Source of the DNA: Verrucomicrobia bacterium UBA6775
Lineage (GTDB): Bacteria > Verrucomicrobiota > Verrucomicrobiia > Limisphaerales > UBA1096
DNA: 13,197 nt
Direction: 5' to 3'
Assembly (NCBI GenBank): GCA_002453165.1
Contig: DKGH01000243.1
Coordinates: 1 to 13,197, forward strand
Below the pieces are notes generated by a model. It had not been told where the DNA came from. It did no database searches and saw only the letters and a list, made by a program, of their open reading frames with translations. Numbering within the stretch: the stretch's first letter is position 1; each line of letters starts with the position of its first letter. The position numbers and the translations under genes were made by a program. Of this stretch, positions 1-5,729 are shown one piece after another.

Positions 1-255
1 AAGGCCGGGCGCGACCACTGGGCCGGCATCGCGCCGTTGCTTCTCTACGGCGGTGGACTGAAGATGGGCCATGTGGTTGGTTCCTCCACGCGCGACGGCG
101 GCGAGCCGGCCAGTGATCGGATCACCATTCCGAATCTCTACTCCACCATCATGAACACCGTCCTCGACACCGGCACGCTCCGAACGATGGCGGGTGTCCC
201 CCCCGAGGTGCAGCGCGTCATCCACGGCGCCGACCCCATCACTCAACTTCTTTGA
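1..255 (+). CDS. DUF1501 family protein, C-terminal fragment
   Basis: The reading frame is open from base 1 and stops at TGA 253-255, so only the last 84 residues are present and the true start lies upstream of the window. The fragment opens with AGRDHW, followed by a run of small and hydrophobic residues (LLLYGGGLKMG). This matches the C-terminal metal-site region of DUF1501 proteins, a sulfatase/alkaline-phosphatase-like fold, where GRDHW and a following GGG-x-K/G segment are conserved. It ends with the usual module about a default or placeholder date/trial state (PNLYSTIMNTVLD). DUF1501 genes are abundant in Planctomycetes and Verrucomicrobia, usually next to DUF1549/DUF1553 cytochrome genes and exported by Tat; neither the partner nor the signal is visible here. 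The biochemical function of the family is not established. The gene converges on the YwaF-like gene. Confidence 0.75.
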   Translation, partial: KAGRDHWAGIAPLLLYGGGLKMGHVVGSSTRDGGEPASDRITIPNLYSTIMNTVLDTGTLRTMAGVPPEVQRVIHGADPITQLL

Positions 256-353
256 GAAATTCGAAATCCTAATCTCGAAATCCTAAACAAATTCCGAATT
301 CGAATTTTGGTCCTTTGAATTTGTTTAGGATTTAGTTTTTGAATTTAGGATTT
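256..353. repeat. Convergent-gene spacer with inverted and direct AT-rich repeats, probable bidirectional terminator
   Basis: A perfect 17-bp inverted repeat is present: AAATCCTAAACAAATTC at 278-294 and its exact complement at 317-333, with a 22-base loop containing the palindrome CGAATTCG (295-302). A 12-base direct repeat TCGAAATCCTAA occurs at 261-272 and 275-286, and the complementary unit TTTAGGATTT recurs at 324-333 and 344-353. The stem lies exactly between two converging genes, so a bidirectional transcription stop is plausible, although the stem is AT-rich and weak. The right arm contains the TAA stop of the YwaF-like gene (325-327), and that gene's last eight residues are coded by repeat sequence. 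The clustered units look like an intergenic repeat element that spread into the gene end. Confidence 0.55.
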
Positions 354-1071
354 GCCCCGCTTGTCCCTTGCGTCGGAGGTATATCATCGGCACGGAGGCT
401 ATGGCCATCAACAGCAGGGCGACGACCTCCAGTCCGAGCAGGTACCACGGCCAGTCGCCAACGAGAAACGGACTGTCGACCCCCGGCTTGGTGCAGAGGT
501 ACATGTAGTTCGAGCCGATGAGCCAATTGACAGTGGCGACCGGGATGCCCATCAGGTTCACGAACAACATCGTTCGCAGGATCGCGCCGCGAGTGGTGAC
601 CATGCCGTCGACCACGATGTTCCAGATCGGAAACAAAACGAGAATCGCGTGGTGGGTGAAAAACGTGACGAGATAAGTCATGTTGTCGAGTCCGGCCGGG
701 GCGGGGGTGATCATCGCCTGCAAGGCCCCGGTGATTCCGATGAGGTAGGCGAACTCGAAGCAAAACCGCTTGCGCGTAATCAGGCCGACGGTGGCGATGA
801 TCAGGCTGTACTGGCAAAGATGGAGCGGGAGATCCTTTATCAGGGTCAACTCGCGCAGGCTGGCCCGGTTACCGTAGTCGACCAATTCCTGCCCGATCGC
901 AAACGCCACGAGCAACCACATCATGCGTCGCCGGTTGATGGCCGAGAGGCAGCGACCGATGAACGGGATGAGCACGATTGCCAGCAGGGAGATCGCCAGC
1001 GCCGACTGGTGGAGGCCGCCGAAAAGTTTTAACGACTTGGCAAATTCACTGAGCTGTTCCGGTTCGCTCAA
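325..1071 (-). CDS. YwaF/TIGR02206-type integral membrane protein
   Basis: The product has 248 residues with about seven hydrophobic segments (roughly 22-38, 50-64, 86-98, 104-122, 136-155, 165-185, 208-230). Motifs typical of the TIGR02206 (Bacillus YwaF) family are visible: LPLHLC at 81-86, a His-His pair at 140-141, SNYMYLCTKP at 187-196 and WPWYLL at 207-212. It is a cytoplasmic-membrane protein of unknown function. The chosen start is TTG (1069-1071): the frame is closed upstream by a TAA that is also the stop of the SGNH gene, no ATG is available, and no clear ribosome site is seen. The 39-base gap to the SGNH gene is largely filled by two tandem CTTGGCCAAG palindromes, and same-strand spacing suggests co-transcription with it. 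The C-terminal ILNSKTKS is coded by the downstream repeat and is probably not a conserved part of the protein. Family assignment is by recognised motifs, not by a search. Confidence 0.8.
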   Translation of the reverse strand: MSEPEQLSEFAKSLKLFGGLHQSALAISLLAIVLIPFIGRCLSAINRRRMMWLLVAFAIGQELVDYGNRASLRELTLIKDLPLHLCQYSLIIATVGLITRKRFCFEFAYLIGITGALQAMITPAPAGLDNMTYLVTFFTHHAILVLFPIWNIVVDGMVTTRGAILRTMLFVNLMGIPVATVNWLIGSNYMYLCTKPGVDSPFLVGDWPWYLLGLEVVALLLMAIASVPMIYLRRKGQAGQILNSKTKS

Positions 1072-1079
1072 AACGGGTG

Positions 1080-1103
1080 CGCTTGGCCAAGCGCTTGGCC
1101 AAG
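1080..1103. repeat. Iterated palindrome, two tandem copies
   Basis: One perfect 14-mer CGCTTGGCCAAGCG (1080-1093) is followed directly by a second core CTTGGCCAAG (1094-1103). Together, bases 1082-1103 form a perfect 22-bp palindrome between the SGNH stop and the YwaF-like start. Confidence 0.85.
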
Positions 1104-1110
1104 TGTCGGG

Positions 1111-1824
1111 TTATTCGCCCATGAGTCTGGCCAGGGTCGGCTCAATGGCCTCGGCCCAGATGGCGTAGCCCTTGGGTTTGAGGTGGAGAAAGTCCGGCAT
1201 GATGTCCTTGGCGATGGAGCCGTCCGCACTGACGAACTTTTGGCCGATACGCAGGAACGTGACATTGGGTCGTTTGTCGAGCAGGGACAAAACCTGATTC
1301 ACCTGCAGGATTTTGCCGCGCTGCGCGTTGATGCGCTGGCCGCGCGGGAAGATGTCGAGCAGCAACACTTTTGTCTTGGGCAGCTTGGCGTGGAGTTTGT
1401 CGACCACGGCCGTCACGCCGTCGATCATCTCCTCGGCGGTGTTGCGGCCCTCACCGGAATTGTTTGTGCCGATCATCACCACGGCGACCTTGGGGCTGAT
1501 GTTTTTTACGTTGCCGTTGTCCAGTCGCCACAGGACGTGCTGGGTGCGGTCGCCGCTGATGCCGAGGTTCACGGCGTTGCGCTTGGCGAAGTACTTGGCC
1601 CAGACCGCCTTGCCGGCGTTCTCCCAGGCGTGGGTGATGGAGTCGCCGATGAAGATCAGGTCGACGTTGCCCTCGGCCACGCGCTTGTTGAAAGAGGCGT
1701 GCCGCTTGGCCCACCAGTCTCCATCACGGGGAGCGGGGCTGACAGCGGAGTGCTTTGGCTTGTCTTCGGCGATCGTGCCAACAGCAAGGGCGAACACGGC
1801 GAGAACCGGAATCAAGGATTTCAT
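1111..1824 (-). CDS. Secreted SGNH/GDSL hydrolase, PAF-acetylhydrolase-like
   Basis: The product has 237 residues: an N-terminal signal peptide (MKSLIPVLAVFALAVGTIAED, likely cleaved near residue 19) and then an SGNH esterase fold. All four catalytic blocks are visible: block I GDSIT 60-64 with nucleophile Ser62, block II Gly88 in NLGISGD, block III GTNN 119-122 with Asn121, and block V DFLH 211-214 with Asp211 and His214. The order and spacing resemble the platelet-activating-factor acetylhydrolase beta/gamma-type subgroup, common in PVC bacteria as carbohydrate or acyl esterases. The predicted role is hydrolysis of an ester (acetyl or acyl) outside the cytoplasm; the substrate is unknown. 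The ATG at 1822-1824 is chosen because it begins a standard signal peptide. An upstream in-frame start at 1938 would add 38 residues of non-conserved, basic sequence. No strong Shine-Dalgarno precedes either. It lies upstream of, and probably co-transcribed with, the YwaF-like gene. Confidence 0.88.
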   Translation of the reverse strand: MKSLIPVLAVFALAVGTIAEDKPKHSAVSPAPRDGDWWAKRHASFNKRVAEGNVDLIFIGDSITHAWENAGKAVWAKYFAKRNAVNLGISGDRTQHVLWRLDNGNVKNISPKVAVVMIGTNNSGEGRNTAEEMIDGVTAVVDKLHAKLPKTKVLLLDIFPRGQRINAQRGKILQVNQVLSLLDKRPNVTFLRIGQKFVSADGSIAKDIMPDFLHLKPKGYAIWAEAIEPTLARLMGE

Positions 1825-1920
1825 AGGTGGCCGCAAGCTAAAGGAAGCCAAGTGGCGGGGAAACAAAAAAGGGAGTGCCGGTTGATGCCGATTAGTGCTA
1901 TTGAGCGTTACGGCCCGGAT

Positions 1921-1946
1921 AAAAGCGGTGCGGAGCACCGCGCTCC
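1921..1946 (-). terminator. GC-rich hairpin, terminator-like or REP-type element
   Basis: Read on the minus strand, GCGGTGC-TCC-GCACCGC (1941-1925) forms a 7-bp GC-rich stem with a 3-base loop and is followed by TTTTAT, so it could end transcription of the giant cytochrome gene. An alternative stem, GGAGC/GCTCC (1946-1942 with 1936-1932), overlaps it, so two mutually exclusive folds are possible. The U-tract is short (four), so a repeated intergenic palindrome is an equally good reading. Confidence 0.45.
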
Positions 1947-2002
1947 ATGACGCTGGCGCGTTATTGCCCGCTCAAAAAACCAGAATTACAGGGCGCCCCT
2001 GT

Positions 2003-5000
2003 TTATTCCTTCGTGGCCGGTTTTTTCTGTTGGGCGAGGAACTCTATGAGGTCGCGCAGTTCGTTTTTCGTTGCGACCAATTGCAGTCCGGGGGGCATAC
2101 CGCTTGGGCCCTTGATGCGTTCCTTGATCTCGGCGGTTTTCACCGTGACGATGCCGTCCTCGGGTGAGTTGATCACCACTTCCTTGTCGGTCTCGCTCTT
2201 GATGATGCCGGCGTAGCCCTGTCCGTTTTTCAGCGTGATGAGGAAAAAGTCGTAGCCCTTGGCGATGGCCGCGTTCGGGTTGACGATCGACTCGAGCAGG
2301 TAGTCGCGATCGACCTTCGCGCCGATATCGTCCAGCGCCGGACCGACTTCGCCACCCTGACCGCCGACCACGTGGCAGCGAGCGCAACTGAGGGCGACGT
2401 TTTCGAAAAAGACTTTCTTGCCGCGGGCTGCGTTGCCGCCCTCAAGTGTCTCGGCGTAGGGCTCGAGTGCGAAGAAATTCTGGCGTGGATCGGGTCGGCT
2501 TTCGTTGAACTTGGCCAAGCGTGACTTGACGGCATCGTCACTGCGCTTGGCGGCGGCCTCGAGCAGTTCGAGTTTCAGCGCGGCTGACACGTTGTCGGCG
2601 AGCAGTTTTTCCAGCCAAGCGGCGAGTACCTTGTCTGCGGCGGCATCCTTCAGTTCGCCCAGTGCGACGAGGGCGCTCTGCTTTTCGCTCACGCTGCCCT
2701 TGATCAAGGTGGCTTCCAGTTTGCCGGTGGCCCCGGCCGGCTTGACCTTGGCGGCCAAGCGGGTGGCGGCACTGCGAATGGCAGTGTCCTTGGCCGTGTT
2801 GCCGTAGGCGACGGCGTCTGCAAGTTCGGGTGAATCAATCTCACCGAGCGCCCGCAAGGCGGCCGCGCGAGCGGAACCAGCTTTTTTATCCTCGAGGATG
2901 GCCAAGAGCGCCGGGCTGGCTGACTTCAGTTTCAACTTGCTGACGGTGTTGATGGCTTCGTTGCGGACGAGCCCTTCGCTGTTGCGCAAAATGGGATTGA
3001 TCGTTCCGCCAAGCACGGCCACGGCGGCGGAGTTGTCGCGTTTGGCGATCGGCCGCCACAGGCCAGTAATGCGGTCGCGGCCGGAGGGGTTCTCCCACGC
3101 GGCCAAAAGGTTTAGCGCTTCGGCTCGAGCAAGCTCGGCCTGTCCGCTGTCGGCGGCCACGGCGGCGAGTACCCCGGCGTTGGCCAGGCGGTAGTTGGCG
3201 TTGAGTGCCCGGCGCATGACCGGCTTGGCCAGGTCAGTGCGCTTGGCCAAGCGCGCGAGCTGTGGCATGGCGCTGTCGATGTGTTCATCGGCGATCGCGC
3301 GGGCGGCCTCGAGTTGCACCAGCGCGTTGCCGTCATTCAAAAACGTCGCCACTTCACCGCTGCGCTGCATGCGCAGGGCAACCACTGCCGCGGTGCGGAT
3401 CGCCGCCGGTTTGCGCGCGTTGAGTTTCACCAAGTCTCCGGCGGAGGAGTGACGGGTGAGGGCAAGGATGGTGGCGTGATGTACGACAGGGTCGTTGCCG
3501 TTGTTTTCCGCGATCAACCTGATCAACGCATCGCCGGCGCCCTGGTCGAGTTTGCTCAGCGCGATGGCCGCCTGCGCCCGGACGCGGGCGCTTTTGTCGC
3601 GAAGCAGCGTGACCACCGTTGCGTGGGCTGCGTTGTATCCGGCATCGCCGAGGACTTTCACCGTCTGCGCCCGGACTTCTGCATCGGCATCCTTGAGCAG
3701 CGGCAGCAATGGTGCGTTGGCCGAGGCGTCGCGTCGGCTGATTTGCCCGACGCCCCAGATGCCGTGGAGCCGAGCGAGCTGATTTTCCGAACCGGCCGCT
3801 ACGTTCGCCAGTGCCTTGACGTTTTTGCGCTTGGCCAACTCGAACTGGGAGGCCTGCCGTACGCGCATGTCTGCGTGGCTCAGCAGCTTGGCCAAGCGGG
3901 CGTCCTTCAGTTTTCCGAAGCCTTGGGCGAACAGTTTTTTGACCCCGTCCGCAGCGGTGTCCTTTTCACTGGAGGCCAGCCGATAGAGGCGGCCTTTGCC
4001 GGTCATGCCCCAGCCGTTGACCCAGTCGGACACATACATGTTTCCGTCGAACCCAAACTCAACATCGGTAAGCAGCACATTCCAAATGACCTGTTCCTGT
4101 TTCTCCACCATGAAGTGCGCGCCAAAGGGTGCGTTGCGGATCGCGTGGATGCCACTGCGAGAGGGAGTGCCCTTGAAGTCGCACATCAAAAACATGTCGG
4201 AGTAGCGATCGCCGAACCCGGTCCCTGGGTAGTAAGTGAGGCCGGATGGGCCGTTGCCGATGTTGGCGATCGGCGGGATGCGATGCGCCGCGCGTCCGTC
4301 CGGAAAACACATTTTTTCGTCCAGCCACGGGCCGCGCCGGGTGGTCCACGGTGCACTATTAAGAAACTGCCAGCCGATGCGCCAGCCGCTGTCGCCGCCC
4401 TCTACGGCGTGTACCCAGCGGGCTGGGTCGCCACCGTCCGAGTTGTTGTCGCCGGTGAACAGATTGCCGAACTGGTCAAACGCCAGCTCCTGTGGGTTGC
4501 GCAATCCGTAATGGTAAACCTCGAGCCCGGAGCCGTCGAGTTCGCAGCGGTAGATTGTGCCGTACTCCGGCGTGTGGAGTTTGCGGCCCTCGGTAGTGGT
4601 CACCGATGCGCCGCGGTCGCCGATACTGAAGTAAAGCCGCCCATCGTGGCCGATCCGCAGTCCGTGTAAATCGTGTCCGAGAAAACCCACGCGGACGCCG
4701 AAACCGCTGGCGACACGTTCGCGTTTTTCCGCAACACCGTCGCCATCGGCATCTTCAAGCAGCCAGAGGTGCGGGATGTTGGTGAACCAGACCTTGCCGT
4801 CGCGTGGCAGTACGCCGGCCGCGAGTCCGTCTACCTCACCATTGAAGCCGTCGGCAAAAACCGTGGCCTTGTCCAGGATACCGTCATCGTTCGTGTCGAG
4901 CAACAGGCGTACCCGATCTGAGTAGTCAGTCAGCCCCTTGACTTTGTGGCGGTAGAACATTTTGCGCATGTCCTCCACGCTCTGCGAGGCCAGTTCCTCG

Positions 5001-5290
5001 TCCAGCCAATTCATGTGCTGGCGGATGTCGGTAACGCCCTTGTGCAGTCGGAACGACTCTACCACGTAAAAGTTGCCCTTCTCATCGATGTCAAATGCAA
5101 CCGGATTGGCAAGCAGCGGCTCTGCAGCAATGAGATCAACCGAGAGGCCATCGGCCAGTTTGAAGCCCTTCATGGCGCTTTTCCCCTCATCGGAGGCAGG
5201 CTGGATACGCACTTCCTGTGGTCTGGGTAAGTCGGCACCAATTGCCGTTACAGCAACCGCAGCGAGACAGATCAACGTAAAGATTCTCAT
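2003..5290 (-). CDS. PVC-type propeller dehydrogenase / HEAT-repeat / cytochrome c protein
   Basis: The product has 1095 residues. Layout: signal peptide 1-19 (MRIFTLICLAAVAVTAIGAD); beta-propeller of the putative membrane-bound dehydrogenase type (TIGR02604/DUF7133-like), about 40-440, with DxNxDG-type calcium-like loops at DTNDDG 132-137 and DADGDG 180-185; alpha-helical HEAT repeats of Ala/Leu-rich units, about 460-920; and a C-terminal TIGR02603-type cytochrome c. The heme site is C969-A-R-C972-H973, with the likely axial methionine Met1065 in GMPPGL. The protein is predicted to be exported and to pass electrons from an oxidised organic substrate to the heme. The substrate and the propeller cofactor (PQQ or none) are not shown by sequence. 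The ATG at 5290 has an AAGGAAG ribosome site at 5308-5302, 11 bases upstream. Three copies of the CTTGGCCAAG palindrome lie within the gene, all read as Leu-Ala-Lys. Composition matches the GC-rich host. Confidence 0.9.
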   Translation of the reverse strand: MRIFTLICLAAVAVTAIGADLPRPQEVRIQPASDEGKSAMKGFKLADGLSVDLIAAEPLLANPVAFDIDEKGNFYVVESFRLHKGVTDIRQHMNWLDEELASQSVEDMRKMFYRHKVKGLTDYSDRVRLLLDTNDDGILDKATVFADGFNGEVDGLAAGVLPRDGKVWFTNIPHLWLLEDADGDGVAEKRERVASGFGVRVGFLGHDLHGLRIGHDGRLYFSIGDRGASVTTTEGRKLHTPEYGTIYRCELDGSGLEVYHYGLRNPQELAFDQFGNLFTGDNNSDGGDPARWVHAVEGGDSGWRIGWQFLNSAPWTTRRGPWLDEKMCFPDGRAAHRIPPIANIGNGPSGLTYYPGTGFGDRYSDMFLMCDFKGTPSRSGIHAIRNAPFGAHFMVEKQEQVIWNVLLTDVEFGFDGNMYVSDWVNGWGMTGKGRLYRLASSEKDTAADGVKKLFAQGFGKLKDARLAKLLSHADMRVRQASQFELAKRKNVKALANVAAGSENQLARLHGIWGVGQISRRDASANAPLLPLLKDADAEVRAQTVKVLGDAGYNAAHATVVTLLRDKSARVRAQAAIALSKLDQGAGDALIRLIAENNGNDPVVHHATILALTRHSSAGDLVKLNARKPAAIRTAAVVALRMQRSGEVATFLNDGNALVQLEAARAIADEHIDSAMPQLARLAKRTDLAKPVMRRALNANYRLANAGVLAAVAADSGQAELARAEALNLLAAWENPSGRDRITGLWRPIAKRDNSAAVAVLGGTINPILRNSEGLVRNEAINTVSKLKLKSASPALLAILEDKKAGSARAAALRALGEIDSPELADAVAYGNTAKDTAIRSAATRLAAKVKPAGATGKLEATLIKGSVSEKQSALVALGELKDAAADKVLAAWLEKLLADNVSAALKLELLEAAAKRSDDAVKSRLAKFNESRPDPRQNFFALEPYAETLEGGNAARGKKVFFENVALSCARCHVVGGQGGEVGPALDDIGAKVDRDYLLESIVNPNAAIAKGYDFFLITLKNGQGYAGIIKSETDKEVVINSPEDGIVTVKTAEIKERIKGPSGMPPGLQLVATKNELRDLIEFLAQQKKPATKE
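2510..2519. repeat. Iterated palindrome core CTTGGCCAAG
   Basis: Exact 10-base core with a one-sided 12-base match (CTTGGCCAAGCG). It lies inside the large cytochrome gene and is read as Leu-Ala-Lys (RLAKF) near the heme domain. Confidence 0.85.
3240..3253. repeat. Iterated palindrome, perfect 14-mer
   Basis: Exact CGCTTGGCCAAGCG inside the HEAT region of the large cytochrome gene, read as Leu-Ala-Lys (RLAKR). A degenerate partner, GGCTTGGCCAGG, sits just left at about 3222-3233. Confidence 0.85.
3886..3897. repeat. Iterated palindrome GCTTGGCCAAGC
   Basis: Exact 12-base palindrome inside the HEAT region of the large cytochrome gene, read as Leu-Ala-Lys (RLAKLL). A half-decayed copy, CGCTTGGCCAACT, lies 46 bases away at 3828-3840. 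Confidence 0.85.
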
Positions 5291-5729
5291 AAAAACGAAA
5301 ACTTCCTTGGGGAGAAAAGAGGCTGGATGCCCCTTGTGGAGATAGTGTTGAAACTTAAACCACTCCGCGTCAAGCCAAGGGGAGTGATGTATGCGGTGCG
5401 AGTGTGATTTAATTTAAAGGCTGATTGTGGAAATTGGTACCTCTAGGGCTCGGCTAAGCAATTGGATTAGGGCGTTAATCGTAGTTGTTGATGCCCAATC
5501 GGAAGAGGGAGAGGAGCACGCTGAAAATGGCCACCTCCTAGTTGCTGGCTAAATACTCGACACGCCGGATGACGACCACGAGACATTTCATCAACTCCCG
5601 GATCTAGGTTGATTCTATAAAACCTGAGAGGATGATTTTTTTACTCAAGACTCTGAATACCACCCGCTTCGCTTAGACGTAACTAATAAAAACTTCATAC
5701 GGCATCTTTTGATTTCGTCCTGAGTAATT
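5291..5729. other. 439-base spacer upstream of the large cytochrome gene
   Basis: It carries no intact gene. Near the right-hand gene are the AAGGAAG ribosome site (5308-5302, minus strand) and a minus-strand TTGACG box at 5373-5368, but no convincing -10 box follows it at 16-18 bases, so a promoter is only suggested. The middle (5475-5603) holds a possible gene remnant, annotated separately. The rest (about 5390-5470 and 5610-5729) is AT-rich and shows no RNA gene, repeat array or clear terminator for the AT-rich cytochrome gene that ends at 5730. Base composition falls from GC-rich to AT-rich across this spacer. Confidence 0.5.
5475..5603 (-). pseudogene. Possible remnant of a GC-rich gene with an internal stop
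   Basis: On the minus strand one frame reads IRELMKCLVVVIRRVEYLASN, a TAG (5540-5538), then EVAIFSVLLSLFRLGINNYD and TAA (5477-5475). Third codon positions in this stretch are overwhelmingly G or C, like host genes and unlike the AT-rich surroundings, and the two pieces stay in one frame across the TAG. This suggests the 3' end of a decayed, possibly membrane-associated, protein gene. The family is not recognised. The fragment is short and chance cannot be excluded. It could also be read from the ATG at 5591 as a 17-residue peptide, which I consider less likely. Confidence 0.22.

Noticed and set aside
261..286. Short direct repeat that might be a CRISPR start
   Set aside because: Only two 12-base units with a 2-base spacer and no array; better explained as part of the terminator-like repeat cluster.
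352..1032. Plus-strand open frame across the YwaF-like gene
   Set aside because: Antisense shadow; the minus frame has clear membrane segments and family motifs.
1825..1938. Longer start for the SGNH hydrolase
   Set aside because: The added 38 residues are not signal-like and overlap the hairpin at 1925-1946; the ATG at 1824 begins a normal signal peptide.
1183..1950. Plus-strand open frame across the SGNH gene
   Set aside because: Antisense shadow of a gene with all four catalytic blocks.
3281..4669. Long plus-strand open frame (462 codons)
   Set aside because: It is antisense to the giant cytochrome gene; in GC-rich DNA such mirror frames are common, and its translation resembles no family.
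5368..5373. Minus-strand TTGACG as promoter of the large cytochrome gene
   Set aside because: The sequence 17 bases on (CAACAC) is a poor -10; kept only as a remark in the spacer entry.
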